DNA of 64,000 bases from assembly GCF_041438805.1 (NCBI RefSeq), contig NZ_CP109190.1, positions 7,316,001 to 7,380,000 on the forward strand, read 5' to 3'. Positions 1 to 9,030 of the stretch are shown here, piece by piece (position 1 is the first letter of the stretch; each line of letters opens with the position of its first letter). This DNA comes from Streptomyces sp. NBC_01707. GTDB taxonomy: Bacteria; Actinomycetota; Actinomycetes; Streptomycetales; Streptomycetaceae. The notes below the pieces were generated by a model. It saw only the letters and a program-made list of their open reading frames with translations, ran no database searches and had not been told where the DNA came from. A program made the position numbers and the translations under genes.

Positions 1-442
1 CGACGAACGGCACCGCGCCGTAGGCGGAGCAGGCCAGGTCGAAGGAGCCGTCCCGGAACGGCAGCGTCCCGGCGTCCGCCTCCACCAGCGGCACCTCGCC
101 GCCGATCCGCAGTGCGTGCTGGAGCTGGCGGTGGGAGAGGTCGAGGGCGACGGGGCGGGCGCCGCGGGCCGCCAGCCAGCGCGAACACTGCGCCGCGCCC
201 GCACCGATCTCCAGGACGGCCAGGCCGCTCAGCGACTCGGCGGGACCGAGCAGACCGGCGTCGGCCTCGTCGAGCCCCTCCGGGCCCCACACGAAACGGT
301 CGTCGCCGAGGAAGGCGCCGTGGTCGCTCTGGTACTCGTCGGCGTGCCGGTCCCACCAGCCGCGACTGGCCCGGCTGCTCTCCGCCTTCCCGGCGCTGCG
401 GCGTGTCGCTTCCGGTTCGGCGGCGTAGATCTCTTGGCTCAT
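1..442 (-). CDS. Class I SAM-dependent methyltransferase, C-terminus cut by window
   Basis: The minus-strand frame opens with ATG at 442 (MSQEIYAAEPEA...) and stays open to base 1, so about 147 residues are visible and the C-terminus lies outside. It contains a Rossmann methyltransferase motif I (VLEIGAGAAQCSRWLAARG) and the following acidic-loop region (PVALDLSHRQL), then a motif resembling the post-I region (LPFRDGSFDLACSAYGAVPF). This fits a small-molecule or tRNA/protein methyltransferase of the Methyltransf_11 type; the substrate cannot be told. It is divergent from rpsA across a 397-bp gap that carries a long perfect palindrome. The annotation as a methyltransferase is firm, the specificity open. 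Confidence 0.9.
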   Translation of the reverse strand, partial: MSQEIYAAEPEATRRSAGKAESSRASRGWWDRHADEYQSDHGAFLGDDRFVWGPEGLDEADAGLLGPAESLSGLAVLEIGAGAAQCSRWLAARGARPVALDLSHRQLQHALRIGGEVPLVEADAGTLPFRDGSFDLACSAYGAVPFV

Positions 443-504
443 CGTGTCCGTCGTTGTAGTTTGCCTTCACCCCGTTGCACGCGGTACGTACCTTGGGGGT
501 ACCT

Positions 505-526
505 GTGAGTACGGAACCGTACTCAC
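505..526. promoter_or_regulatory. Perfect 22-bp palindrome, operator candidate
   Basis: Arms GTGAGTACGG and CCGTACTCAC are exact reverse complements separated by AA. It sits 63 bp upstream of the methyltransferase start and about 90 bp upstream of the rpsA promoter, and a second short inverted repeat (GGTACGTACC) lies just before it at 483-492. The dyad with a central two-base spacer is the shape bound by TetR-family dimers. The regulator is not identifiable here, and a cruciform or terminator role is less likely because no T-tract follows. Confidence 0.5.
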
Positions 527-613
527 GCAACACGGCCGGGGCCGATGTGGCCTCGGAGAACAAGAATTGTGTCCGGTTTGGGCCTTTGTGCCCCGGGTGT
601 GCGCCTTCGCGCA

Positions 614-642
614 TTGACCCTGCCCGGCTGCCCCCGTATGCT
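614..642 (+). promoter_or_regulatory. rpsA promoter, HrdB-type
   Basis: A -35 hexamer TTGACC (614-619) is separated by 17 bp from a -10 hexamer TATGCT (637-642), close to the consensus for the principal sigma factor. Transcription would start near 650, giving an rpsA leader of about 190 nt. The rest of the 443-839 interval shows the palindrome described separately and no credible gene. Confidence 0.7.
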
Positions 643-839
643 ACAAGTTGCGCTGCGAGCCTGCGCGCCTCAGACCTAGCAGGCCGCGCTTGCGTCTGTT
701 GCATGTCCCCTCGGTTCACGAGGCGCCTCCCGCTCGCGGGTCGGGTGCTTCCCAGGCTGTCCGGCTTCTGCAGAGGCGATACGGGCTCTCGGCGTAGCAG
801 TACCTACGACTCACTGTCCGTACCGGAGCCCTTTCCCAC

Positions 840-2351
840 ATGACGAGCAGCACCGAGACCACCGCCACCACTCCGCAGGTTGCGGTCAACGACATCGGCG
901 ACGCGGACGCGTTCCTCGCGGCGATCGACGAGACGATCAAGTACTTCAACGACGGCGACATCGTTGACGGTGTCATCGTCAAGGTTGACCGGGACGAGGT
1001 TCTCCTCGACATCGGTTACAAGACCGAAGGCGTCATCCCGAGCCGCGAGCTCTCGATCAAGCACGACGTCGACCCGAACGAGGTCGTCAAGGTCGGCGAC
1101 GAGATCGAGGCCCTGGTTCTCCAGAAGGAGGACAAGGAAGGCCGCCTGATCCTCTCGAAGAAGCGCGCTCAGTACGAGCGTGCCTGGGGCACCATCGAGA
1201 AGATCAAGGAAGAAGACGGCATCGTCACCGGTACCGTCATCGAGGTCGTCAAGGGTGGTCTCATCCTCGACATCGGCCTCCGCGGCTTCCTCCCGGCGTC
1301 GCTCGTCGAGATGCGTCGTGTCCGCGACCTTCAGCCCTACGTGGGCAAGGAGCTCGAGGCGAAGATCATCGAGCTGGACAAGAACCGCAACAACGTGGTC
1401 CTGTCCCGCCGTGCCTGGCTCGAGCAGACCCAGAGCGAGGTCCGTCAGACCTTCCTCACGACCCTGCAGAAGGGTCAGGTCCGCTCCGGCGTCGTCTCCT
1501 CGATCGTCAACTTCGGTGCGTTCGTGGACCTCGGTGGCGTCGACGGTCTCGTGCACGTCTCCGAGCTCTCCTGGAAGCACATCGACCACCCCTCCGAGGT
1601 TGTCGAGGTCGGCCAGGAAGTCACCGTCGAGGTCCTCGACGTCGACATGGACCGCGAGCGCGTCTCGCTGTCGCTCAAGGCGACGCAGGAAGACCCGTGG
1701 CAGCAGTTCGCCCGTACGCACCAGATCGGGCAGGTCGTTCCCGGTAAGGTCACGAAGCTCGTTCCGTTCGGTGCGTTCGTGCGCGTCGACGAGGGCATCG
1801 AGGGTCTGGTCCACATCTCCGAGCTGGCCGAGCGCCACGTGGAGATCCCGGAGCAGGTCGTCCAGGTCAACGACGAGATCTTCGTCAAGGTCATCGACAT
1901 CGACCTCGAGCGTCGTCGCATCAGCCTCTCGCTGAAGCAGGCCAACGAGTCCTTCGGTGCCGACCCGGCGTCGGTCGAGTTCGACCCGACCCTGTACGGC
2001 ATGGCCGCGTCCTACGACGACCAGGGCAACTACATCTACCCCGAGGGCTTCGACCCCGAGACCAACGACTGGCTCGAGGGCTACGAGACCCAGCGCGAGG
2101 CGTGGGAGACGCAGTACGCCGAGGCGCAGCAGCGCTTCGAGCAGCACCAGGCCCAGGTCATCAAGTCCCGCGAGGCCGACGAGGCCGCTGCGGCCGAGGG
2201 CGCTGCTGCCCCGGCCGGCGGTGCCCCGGCTGCCTCCGGTGGCACCGGTGGCGGCTCGTACTCCTCGGAGTCCGCGGACAACTCCGGCGCCCTGGCGTCG
2301 GACGAGGCCCTGGCTGCCCTGCGCGAGAAGCTGGCGGGCGGCCAGAGCTGA
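840..2351 (+). CDS. rpsA: 30S ribosomal protein S1
   Basis: The product is 503 aa and binds mRNA on the small subunit to help translation initiation. Four S1 OB-fold repeats are visible at roughly residues 38-110, 127-190, 211-281 and 298-368, each with the typical GxVxxI...GAFVDLG/GLVHxSEL pattern. The last two are nearly canonical RNA-binding repeats. Four repeats, rather than six as in enterobacteria, is the usual actinobacterial form. The tail after residue 440 is rich in Ala, Gly and Ser and probably disordered. Start ATG 840 is preceded by GGAG about 11 nt upstream. A strong promoter lies before it and a UUCG-loop terminator after it, so it is probably monocistronic. Confidence 0.97.
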   Translation: MTSSTETTATTPQVAVNDIGDADAFLAAIDETIKYFNDGDIVDGVIVKVDRDEVLLDIGYKTEGVIPSRELSIKHDVDPNEVVKVGDEIEALVLQKEDKEGRLILSKKRAQYERAWGTIEKIKEEDGIVTGTVIEVVKGGLILDIGLRGFLPASLVEMRRVRDLQPYVGKELEAKIIELDKNRNNVVLSRRAWLEQTQSEVRQTFLTTLQKGQVRSGVVSSIVNFGAFVDLGGVDGLVHVSELSWKHIDHPSEVVEVGQEVTVEVLDVDMDRERVSLSLKATQEDPWQQFARTHQIGQVVPGKVTKLVPFGAFVRVDEGIEGLVHISELAERHVEIPEQVVQVNDEIFVKVIDIDLERRRISLSLKQANESFGADPASVEFDPTLYGMAASYDDQGNYIYPEGFDPETNDWLEGYETQREAWETQYAEAQQRFEQHQAQVIKSREADEAAAAEGAAAPAGGAPAASGGTGGGSYSSESADNSGALASDEALAALREKLAGGQS

Positions 2352-2397
2352 CGCTCTGACCCTCCGGTCGGTCATCGACTGCGGTAGTAGTAGCTGA

Positions 2398-2437
2398 CGA
2401 GTGAGGCCCGCTCCCTTCGGGGAGCGGGCCTCACTCG
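2398..2437 (+). terminator. rpsA terminator with UUCG tetraloop
   Basis: An 18-bp perfect stem (2398-2415 with 2420-2437) is closed by the tetraloop TTCG flanked by C-G, an exceptionally stable hairpin, and followed by TTTCC. It lies 46 bp after the rpsA stop and 14 bp before the stop of the convergent minus-strand gene, so it may terminate both transcripts. Confidence 0.9.
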
Positions 2438-2451
2438 TTTCCGCGGCCGGG

Positions 2452-3414
2452 TTACGGCGTGACCGTGATGTTGGTCAGGCCGTTGCCGCCGGTGACGGTG
2501 TTGCTGCTGTAGACGGTGGTCGGGCAGCTCACACCGTAGTTGGTGACGTTGACGGCGATCCGCCTGTCGCCCGTGGAGCCGGACAGGTCCGAGGTGTTGT
2601 CGCGGAACACGGTGCCGCAGCCCCAGCCGCTCTGCTGGGTGTGGGTCTCGTAGCCGTTGTTGGTCGTACGGGTGCCCTTGTTGCCCTCGACCAGGACGTC
2701 ATTGCCCTTCACGTCGACCCAGGAGTCGTCGTAGTTGGCGCCGGTCAGCCCGCTGCCGTCGAAGGTGTTGCCGATGATCTTCGCTCCGGTGGTGCCTTCC
2801 TTGATGTCGACGTTCTCGCCCCCGACGCCCGGCCCGATCGTGTTGTTCAGGATCTGCACCTGGTCGCTCCGGTCGGTGAGATCACCGGCCGTGCCGACGT
2901 AGACGCCCTCGCCCATGCCGCGGCCGTCGTGCCCGGTGTCGTAGATCCACGCGTTCTTGACGACGCCGTTGGCGCTGGACCTGCGGAAGTGCACGCCCTC
3001 CATGTCCAGGTCGTGCACGGTCACCGAGTCGATGACGACGCCGTCGGCGGCGTCGGCCATGATGCCCTTCTGGCCGCCGGTGACGGTGACGCCCTGGACG
3101 GTCCAGTAGGAGGCGCCGTTGAGGTGGAGGCCGTAACCGCCGCCTGCGGTGAGGACCGCCCGGGCCGAGCCGGTGAGGGTGATCCGGGCGGAGGCGGTGC
3201 CGGGAACGGTCGCCTTGAAGTTGCCGGTGTATGTGCCGTCGGCGAGCCGGATCGTGTCGCCGGGAACCGCGGCGGCCAGGGCCGTCTTCAGTTGGGCGGC
3301 GGTGCCCACGTCGATGACCGTGGCGGCGTCGGCGGCGCCGGAGGAGACGAGAGCCAGGCTTCCGGCGGCGAGCGTCGCGGCCAGCAGGGCGGGTGACAAC
3401 GTGCGGGTGCGCAT
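2452..3414 (-). CDS. Secreted right-handed beta-helix (pectate-lyase-like) protein
   Basis: This 320-aa protein starts with a Sec signal peptide (MRTRTLSP, a hydrophobic run, then SSGAADAA with a cleavage site near residue 30). The mature part repeats short strands with stacked asparagines and glycines (VKNAWIYDTG, VQILNNTIGPG, AKIIGNTFDGSG, VLVEGNKG), the signature of a parallel beta-helix of the pectate lyase/NosD class. The N-terminal piece AAQLKTALAAAVPGDTIRLADGTYTG is the usual first turn of such proteins. It probably acts outside the cell on polysaccharide, but lyase residues cannot be assigned with confidence. ATG 3414 is supported by GGAAGG 9 nt upstream. A -35/-10 pair lies about 80-110 bp before the gene. 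Confidence 0.85.
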   Translation of the reverse strand: MRTRTLSPALLAATLAAGSLALVSSGAADAATVIDVGTAAQLKTALAAAVPGDTIRLADGTYTGNFKATVPGTASARITLTGSARAVLTAGGGYGLHLNGASYWTVQGVTVTGGQKGIMADAADGVVIDSVTVHDLDMEGVHFRRSSANGVVKNAWIYDTGHDGRGMGEGVYVGTAGDLTDRSDQVQILNNTIGPGVGGENVDIKEGTTGAKIIGNTFDGSGLTGANYDDSWVDVKGNDVLVEGNKGTRTTNNGYETHTQQSGWGCGTVFRDNTSDLSGSTGDRRIAVNVTNYGVSCPTTVYSSNTVTGGNGLTNITVTP

Positions 3415-3494
3415 GGGGGTGCCTTCCCGTCGAAGGAGTGCGAGCCGTTCTCGTACATGAACATGAGGCGCATGTCTGAACGTGCTGCCCAGTG

Positions 3495-3523
3495 ACGGTA
3501 GGGATGGGGTGTGTTCCTGTCAA
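3495..3523 (-). promoter_or_regulatory. Promoter of the beta-helix protein
   Basis: On the minus strand TTGACA (3523-3518) and TACCGT (3500-3495) are spaced by 17 bp, a near-consensus principal-sigma promoter. Transcription would begin near 3488, leaving an untranslated leader of about 74 nt before ATG 3414. Confidence 0.6.
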
Positions 3524-3659
3524 GGTCTGGACCATTGTTCGCCGACTGCCGTCTCGCGGTGAACAGAGAGAAACGTGCGGGATACACGAGTAACTGACGG
3601 GCCGTAACACGCGCTTGCCAGGATCCCGGCAACGTCAAGATCTGAACGGGAGCCGGGAC

Positions 3660-5276
3660 ATGACGCACACTTCGAACAACTCGTCCGTGGCGACGGGCGC
3701 GAGCCGTCGCAGCTTTCTGCGCCAGGTCGGGATCACCGGTGGGGCGGGCGCGATGTTCGCGACCATGGGGGCCCTCGGACTCGCCCCCACGGCCCAGGCC
3801 GCACAACGCGAACCCGCCTTCCGTGCCCCCAGTAAGGGTGACTTCACGCTGAAGGGGAAGGCGGCGTCCAAGGTCGTCGTCGTGGGCGGTGGCATCGCCG
3901 GGCTCGCCGCCGCGTACGAGCTGGGCAAGGCGGGCTACGACTGTACGGTCCTGGAGGCCCGGAGCCGTACGGGCGGCCGCAACTTCACCGTACGCAACGG
4001 GGATTCCACCACCGACCTGTACGGCAACACGCAGACCGCACGGTTCAGCGAGGGCCAGTACATGAACTGCGGGCCCGGCCGGATCCCGCAGTGGATGGTC
4101 ACCCTCGACTACTGTCGCGAACTCGGTGTCCCCATCGAGATGTTCACCAACGTGAACGCCAACGCCTACATCTTCAACGAGAAGGCCGGCATGAAGGCCC
4201 CGGTGCGCTATCGCACCGCCAAGGCCGATGTGTACGGCTATGTGGCCGAACTCCTCTCCAAGGCCACGGACAAGGGTGCCCTCGATCGTCGGATCACCGC
4301 CGAGGACCAGGAGCGACTCCTGGAATTCCTCAAGGAGTTCGGCGACATCGGCGACACGCTCGACTACACCGGCAGCCCCCGCCGCGGCTACCGCATCGAC
4401 CCCGCGGCCGCCGGAACCCCCGGCGAGGAACTCGGCTCCGTGCCGTCCGCCTCCGAGGTCTTCGCCAGCGGCGTCGGACGCTACTTCTCCTTCGAGTTCG
4501 AGTACGACCAGGCCATGCTGATGTTCCAGCCGGTCGGCGGCATGGACCGGATACCCGCGGCGCTCACCCGGGCGATAGGTGAGCGCAGGATCCGTACCGG
4601 CGCCGCCGTCAGCAAGATCACCGACACGGCCCATGGCGTGACCGTCACGTACACCCAGGGCGGACGTACCCGCACCGTCGACGCGGACTACTGCATCGCC
4701 GCCCTGCCGCCCAACATCCTCGCCAAGACCGCCCACAACCTCGGTCCGGCCGTCCAGAGCGCCCTGGAGGCCTGCAAGCCGTCCTCGGCCGGCAAGATCG
4801 GGCTGGAGTACAGGAGCCGCTGGTGGGAGACCGACCACCAGATCTACGGCGGCATCACCGAGACCGACATGGACCTCTCTCACATCTGGTACCCGTCCTA
4901 CGGCCACCAGGGCCGGCGCGGCACCATCATCGGCTACTACAACACCGGTTCCAACGCCGACGCGTACGCCGCTCTCACCCCGCGCGAGAGGGAGGCACGG
5001 GCCATCGCCCAGGGCGTGAAGATCCACGGCGACAAGTACCGTACGGAACTCGCCACGTCGTTCTCCCACCACTGGCGGCAGACCCCGTACCTGGAGGCCT
5101 CCTGGCACTCCCTGTCCGGAGGGCCCGACGCTCCGGCCTTCGCACCGCTCAACCAGGCCGCCGGACGCGTCTACTTCGCCGGTGACTACCTGAGCTACGC
5201 GGATGCCTGGCAGCACGGCGCCTTCACCTCCGCACGGAAGGCGGTCACCGCACTGCACGCGCGGGTTCTGGCGTAA
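3660..5276 (+). CDS. Tat-exported FAD-dependent amine oxidase
   Basis: The 538-aa product carries a twin-arginine signal (SRRSFLRQVG followed by a hydrophobic stretch and AQAA), so it should be exported folded with its cofactor. A dinucleotide-binding motif VVVVGGGIAGLAAAYELGKAG and the motif E-x-R-x-R-x-GGR (LEARSRTGGR) mark a flavin monoamine oxidase. The C-terminus has the flavin-contacting YFAGDYLSYADAWQHGAF segment. Oxidation of an amine or amino acid with release of H2O2 and ammonia is expected; the substrate is unknown. ATG 3660 was chosen over an in-frame ATG at 3615 because GGGAG precedes it and the Tat motif is then correctly placed. A 12-bp hairpin terminator follows. Confidence 0.92.
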   Translation: MTHTSNNSSVATGASRRSFLRQVGITGGAGAMFATMGALGLAPTAQAAQREPAFRAPSKGDFTLKGKAASKVVVVGGGIAGLAAAYELGKAGYDCTVLEARSRTGGRNFTVRNGDSTTDLYGNTQTARFSEGQYMNCGPGRIPQWMVTLDYCRELGVPIEMFTNVNANAYIFNEKAGMKAPVRYRTAKADVYGYVAELLSKATDKGALDRRITAEDQERLLEFLKEFGDIGDTLDYTGSPRRGYRIDPAAAGTPGEELGSVPSASEVFASGVGRYFSFEFEYDQAMLMFQPVGGMDRIPAALTRAIGERRIRTGAAVSKITDTAHGVTVTYTQGGRTRTVDADYCIAALPPNILAKTAHNLGPAVQSALEACKPSSAGKIGLEYRSRWWETDHQIYGGITETDMDLSHIWYPSYGHQGRRGTIIGYYNTGSNADAYAALTPREREARAIAQGVKIHGDKYRTELATSFSHHWRQTPYLEASWHSLSGGPDAPAFAPLNQAAGRVYFAGDYLSYADAWQHGAFTSARKAVTALHARVLA

Positions 5277-5289
5277 CCACCCCTGTGAA

Positions 5290-5318
5290 GGGGCACAGGC
5301 AGGGAATGCCTGTGCCCC
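5290..5318 (+). terminator. Hairpin terminator after the amine oxidase
   Basis: Arms GGGGCACAGGCA and TGCCTGTGCCCC form a perfect 12-bp stem with a 5-nt loop, 13 bp after the stop codon, followed by a T-containing stretch. It separates the oxidase from the PAC2 gene. Confidence 0.8.
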
Positions 5319-5360
5319 GGCGGGCGTTCTTCTCAAGGAACACGAGGAGGAGCGGTAACC

Positions 5361-6299
5361 GTGCCTGATCCGCAGAGTTTGTACGAATGGGAGCCGAAGG
5401 GCCTGGCGGTCGTCGACATGGCGCTCGCGCAGGAGTCGGCGGGCCTGGTCATGCTCTACCACTTCGAGGGGTACATCGACGCGGGTGAGACGGGCGAGCA
5501 GATCGTGGACGGTCTGCTGGAGTCGCTGCCGCACCAGGTCGTGGCCCGTTTCGACCACGACCGCCTCGTCGACTACCGCGCACGGCGCCCGCTGCTGACG
5601 TTCAAGCGCGACCGCTATGCGGGCTACGAGACACCGACGCTGGACGTCCGGGTGGTCCAGGACGCCACCGGGGCGCCCTTCCTGCTGCTGTCCGGGCCCG
5701 AGCCGGACGTGGAGTGGGAGAGGTTCGCCGCCGCCGTCGAGCAGATCGTCGAGCGGCTCGGTGTCCGCCTCGCCGTCAGCTTCCACGGTATTCCGATGGG
5801 CGTCCCGCACACCCGCCCGGTCGGCATCACTCCGCACGGCAACCGCACGGACCTGATGCCGGGCCACCGCAGCCCGTTCGACGAGGCGCAGGTCCCCGGC
5901 TCCGCCGAGGCCCTGGTGGAGTTCCGGCTGATGCAGGCCGGACATGACGTCCTCGGTGTGGCCGCCCATGTGCCGCACTACGTCGCCCGCTCCGCCTACC
6001 CGGACGCCGCACTCACCGCGCTGGAGGCGATCACGGCAGCGACCGGACTGGTCCTGCCGAGCATCGCCCACTCGCTGCGCACGGAGGCGCACCGCACACA
6101 GACCGAGATCGACCGCCAGATCGACCAGGGCGACGAGGAGCTCGTCTCGCTGGTCGAGGGGCTCGAGCACCAGTACGACGCGATCGCCGGATCCGAGACG
6201 CGCGGCAACCTGGTCGCGGAATCGGTCGAGCTGCCGTCCGCCGACGAGATCGGCCTCGAATTCGAGCGGTTCCTCGCCGAGCGGGAGGGCGACGGCTGA
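5361..6299 (+). CDS. PAC2 family protein
   Basis: The 312-aa product belongs to the PAC2 family (proteasome assembly chaperone 2-like), recognised from the N-terminal [34 protein letters not shown], the central [19 protein letters not shown] and the [19 protein letters not shown] segment. Actinobacteria possess a 20S proteasome and encode such proteins, but their role is not established. GTG 5361 is preceded by GAGGAGGAG at a good distance. It lies upstream of coaE, which appears to have its own promoter. Confidence 0.9.
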   Translation: MPDPQSLYEWEPKGLAVVDMALAQESAGLVMLYHFEGYIDAGETGEQIVDGLLESLPHQVVARFDHDRLVDYRARRPLLTFKRDRYAGYETPTLDVRVVQDATGAPFLLLSGPEPDVEWERFAAAVEQIVERLGVRLAVSFHGIPMGVPHTRPVGITPHGNRTDLMPGHRSPFDEAQVPGSAEALVEFRLMQAGHDVLGVAAHVPHYVARSAYPDAALTALEAITAATGLVLPSIAHSLRTEAHRTQTEIDRQIDQGDEELVSLVEGLEHQYDAIAGSETRGNLVAESVELPSADEIGLEFERFLAEREGDG

Positions 6300-6376
6300 C
6301 GGACCGGCGCGAGCGATGCCGTGACCGGCCGACGGATGAGCCGTGACCGGGCCATGACCGGCCGGGGAGCGCGCAC

Positions 6377-6382
6377 TAGGCT
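6377..6382 (+). promoter_or_regulatory. -10 box for leaderless coaE
   Basis: TAGGCT is followed by exactly seven bases and then the coaE ATG at 6390, with no ribosome binding site. This geometry is typical of leaderless mRNAs in Streptomyces, where transcription starts at the A of ATG. Confidence 0.6.
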
Positions 6383-6389
6383 GCCGACC

Positions 6390-6992
6390 ATGCTGAAAGT
6401 GGGCCTGACCGGCGGCATCGGCGCCGGCAAGAGCGAAGTGTCACGGCTGTTGGTGTCGTACGGGGCCGTGCTGATCGACGCCGACAGGATCGCGCGCGAG
6501 GTCGTCGAGCCCGGGACCCCCGGACTCGAGGCGGTCGTCGACGCGTTCGGCGCAGGCATCCTCACGGCCGACGGCACCCTGGACCGTCCGAAGCTCGGTT
6601 CGATCGTCTTCTCCGACGCCGACCGGCTCGCCGCACTCAACGGGATCGTCCACCCGCTGGTCGGTGCCCGCTCCGCCGAACTGGAGCGGGCCGCAGGCCC
6701 CGACTCCGTCGTCGTCCATGACGTGCCCCTCCTCACCGAGAACGGCCTCGCCCCCCTCTACGACCTGGTCGTGGTCGTGGACGCCGACCCGGAGACCCAG
6801 CTCGACCGGCTCGTACGGCTGCGCGGAATGACGGAGCCCGAGGCCCGCGCCCGGATGGCCGCGCAGGCCACCCGCGAGCAGCGACGCGCCGTCGCCGATC
6901 TGGTGATCGACAACGACGGGCCGCTCGAGGCGCTGGAGCCGCAGGTCCGCAAGGTCTGGGCGGAGCTGACCCGGAGGGCGGCCGCGGGCTGA
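6390..6992 (+). CDS. coaE: Dephospho-CoA kinase
   Basis: This 200-aa protein catalyses the last step of coenzyme A synthesis, phosphorylating the 3'-OH of dephospho-CoA. The P-loop [14 protein letters not shown] is at residues 5-18. [17 protein letters not shown], the [13 protein letters not shown] motif and the LID-like [17 protein letters not shown] region are all canonical. The upstream in-frame ATGs (6321, 6354) lack family similarity. ATG 6390 directly begins the conserved MLKVGLTGG and lies 7 nt behind a TAGGCT box, suggesting a leaderless transcript. Length is normal for the family without the extra GrpB-like domain found in mycobacteria. Confidence 0.96.
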   Translation: MLKVGLTGGIGAGKSEVSRLLVSYGAVLIDADRIAREVVEPGTPGLEAVVDAFGAGILTADGTLDRPKLGSIVFSDADRLAALNGIVHPLVGARSAELERAAGPDSVVVHDVPLLTENGLAPLYDLVVVVDADPETQLDRLVRLRGMTEPEARARMAAQATREQRRAVADLVIDNDGPLEALEPQVRKVWAELTRRAAAG

Positions 6993-7060
6993 CCACCGGA
7001 CCGGAATACCGGTACCCGGCCGGACGTTGGAAAGCCGGAAGCGAAGGGAAGGATGCGAGC

Positions 7061-7429
7061 GTGCCCGAGAGGACCCCGGAAACCCATGTCATAGACTTCC
7101 GCGCGGCCGAACGCCTGCTGGCCGCGCGCGATCCACGGGGTGCGGTCAAACTCCTGGACTCGGTGATCGCAGCCCACCCGGAGAACACGGCCGCCCGCCT
7201 GCTGCGGGCCCGCGCCTTCTTCGCCGCCGCCCAACTGCGCCCTGCCGAGCTCGAGTTCGAACTGGTCCTGGAGCGCGAACCGGACAACGCGTTCGCACAC
7301 TTCGCGCTGGCCCGCACCTTTCAGCGGTCCGGCCGCTCGGAAGCGGCCGTACGCCACTTCCGGCTGGCCGCCGCGCTCGACCCGAACCCGGAGTACCTGC
7401 GCGCGGCCCGCTTCGACCCGGGCGCCTGA
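7061..7429 (+). CDS. Tetratricopeptide repeat protein
   Basis: The 122-aa soluble protein consists of three helical pairs with TPR spacing: residues 12-45 (RAAERLLAARDPRGAVKLLDSVIAAHPEN), 46-79 and 80-113 (AFAHFALARTFQRSGRSEAAVRHFRLAAALDPN). TPR folds mediate protein-protein contacts; the partner is unknown. GTG 7061 follows a GAAGGGAAGGA ribosome site. It starts 68 bp after coaE and could be co-transcribed with it. Confidence 0.88.
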   Translation: MPERTPETHVIDFRAAERLLAARDPRGAVKLLDSVIAAHPENTAARLLRARAFFAAAQLRPAELEFELVLEREPDNAFAHFALARTFQRSGRSEAAVRHFRLAAALDPNPEYLRAARFDPGA

Positions 7430-7493
7430 CGGTCTCGGCCCGTCCCACGAACCTGCGCCGGAACCGACGGGTGCACGCGCCGGAACCGAGGCG

Positions 7494-7772
7494 TCAGTGC
7501 CCGTACCGGCCGCGTCCGCCGTGGTCCGGCTCGTACGGCGGGATGTTGCGACCCGGCTGGTAGTGGGGGCCCTGGTGGATGTGGCGGACGATCACCGCAA
7601 GATCCACCAGCGTCAGCAGAAGCAGCAGTCCGCAGGCCGCGGCCCAGCCCGGACGGTCGACCAGGGAGAAGGCCGTCAGGCCGAAAACGGCCCAGGCCAT
7701 GCCCCATAGACTCAGGCACAGCCGCAGTCGCAGGGGGCTGCGTGCAGTCATCGGTTCGTTACCGGTACGCAT
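7494..7772 (-). CDS. Small membrane protein, DUF6343-like
   Basis: The 92-aa protein has two hydrophobic segments (residues about 18-38 and 42-62: LCLSLWGMAWAVFGLTAF and AACGLLLLLTLVDLAVIVRH) and a short polar tail HQGPHYQPGRNIPPYEP. The pattern matches the small Streptomyces family named DUF6343; function is unknown. ATG 7772 is chosen because GGAGAGG lies 8 nt upstream; an internal ATG at 7751 is an alternative. It is convergent with the TPR gene and divergent from the ADP-ribosylglycohydrolase. Confidence 0.75.
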   Translation of the reverse strand: MRTGNEPMTARSPLRLRLCLSLWGMAWAVFGLTAFSLVDRPGWAAACGLLLLLTLVDLAVIVRHIHQGPHYQPGRNIPPYEPDHGGRGRYGH

Positions 7773-7853
7773 GGCGATCGCCTCTCCTACCAGGATGGAC
7801 CCACGACTGCGGTTTTGAGGCACGTCGAGACAGATTGTGGGGGACCACCACCC

Positions 7854-8972
7854 GTGAACGGCACACCATGGCGGAACGGCGCCGCCCGAAGGGCCCGGGT
7901 CCGCGGATCGCTGCTGGGCGGTGCGATCGGCGACGCACTGGGCAATCCGGTGGAGTTCCTCTCGCTCGCAGGCATCCGCAGGGCGTACGGGGAAGACGGC
8001 GTCCGGGGCCTCGTCGCGGACGCGGACGGGGCCGTCGGCCGGATCACCGACGACACGCAGATGACCCTGTTCACCGCCGAAGGCCTGATCAGGGCGCACT
8101 CCCGGGCGATGTCGAAGGGCATAGGCGGCGCCGAGACCGCTCTCGTACGGAACGCCTATCTGCGCTGGCTCGACACCCAGAACCACCCGGCACCACCGGC
8201 CCGCGGCGGGGACGACCCCGTACGGACCGGGTGGCTGCGGCAGCAGCGCTTCCTGTACGCGCGCCGAGCCCCCGGCAACGCCTGCCTGACCGGGCTCGCG
8301 GCCGAGCACGTTCCCGACCCCACGGGGCCGTTCGGCCGGCCTGGTCCGGTCAACACCGGGTCCAAGGGATGCGGCACGGTGATGCGGTCCGCGCCCTTCG
8401 GGCTGATCGGTGAGGGGGCGGAGACCGGCTTCGGGCTGGCGTACCGGTGCGCGCAGATCACCCACGGCCACCTGACGGGTGCGTACGCGGCCGGGGTGTT
8501 CGCCGCGATCATCGCTCATCTGATGGAGGGTGACTCGATGCCGGGCGCCGTGCTCCGGGCCATGGAGTTGCTGGCCCGCCACCCGGGACACGAGGAGACG
8601 ACGGTGGCGCTGCGCGCGGCCGTCGACCTGGCCGCGCAGGGCGCGCCGACCGCCGAGAAGGTGGAGTCACTGGGCGCGGGCTGGGTGGCCGAGGAGGCCC
8701 TCGCCATCGCCGTGTACTGCGCGCTTGTGCTGCCGGGCGCCGACCAGGTGGCTCGGGCGCTGCTGCTCTCGGTCAACCACTCGGGCGACAGCGACTCCAC
8801 CGGCTCGATCTGCGGAAATCTGCTCGGCGCCCACCACGCGGACGTGCAACTCCCGACGTCCTGGCTGGTGCTGACGGAGGGACGGGCAGTGATCGCCGAG
8901 CTGGCGGACGATCTGTGCCTGGAGTTCGAGCAGTCGGTGGAGTGGCCGCAGGAGCGCTATCCGGTGTGCTGA
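7854..8972 (+). CDS. ADP-ribosylglycohydrolase family protein
   Basis: The product of 372 aa belongs to the DraG/ARH family, which removes ADP-ribose from protein side chains or small acceptors using two magnesium ions. Visible metal-site motifs are GSLLGGAIGDALGNPVEF near the start, ITDDTQMTLFTAEGLI (the TDDT ligands) and VNHSGDSDSTGSICGNLLG near the end (the DxDxTG ligands). GTG 7854 is preceded by GGGGGA at 9 nt; an in-frame ATG at 7815 has no ribosome site. The substrate (arginine-, serine- or DNA-linked ADP-ribose) cannot be decided from sequence. Confidence 0.92.
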   Translation: MNGTPWRNGAARRARVRGSLLGGAIGDALGNPVEFLSLAGIRRAYGEDGVRGLVADADGAVGRITDDTQMTLFTAEGLIRAHSRAMSKGIGGAETALVRNAYLRWLDTQNHPAPPARGGDDPVRTGWLRQQRFLYARRAPGNACLTGLAAEHVPDPTGPFGRPGPVNTGSKGCGTVMRSAPFGLIGEGAETGFGLAYRCAQITHGHLTGAYAAGVFAAIIAHLMEGDSMPGAVLRAMELLARHPGHEETTVALRAAVDLAAQGAPTAEKVESLGAGWVAEEALAIAVYCALVLPGADQVARALLLSVNHSGDSDSTGSICGNLLGAHHADVQLPTSWLVLTEGRAVIAELADDLCLEFEQSVEWPQERYPVC

Positions 8973-9030
8973 CCGGTCCCGTCCCGACAGGACCGGGAAC
9001 GGTGCCCAACGGCCGTTCGTTCGGCTGTAC

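Noticed and set aside
475..843. Open frame in the rpsA leader
   Set aside because: It covers the promoter and palindrome, has poor codon usage and ends just after the rpsA start; no ribosome site.
3288..6170. Long minus-strand open frame of 960 codons
   Set aside because: It is antisense to the flavin oxidase and PAC2 genes and follows from the GC-rich third positions of those genes; no domain is recognisable.
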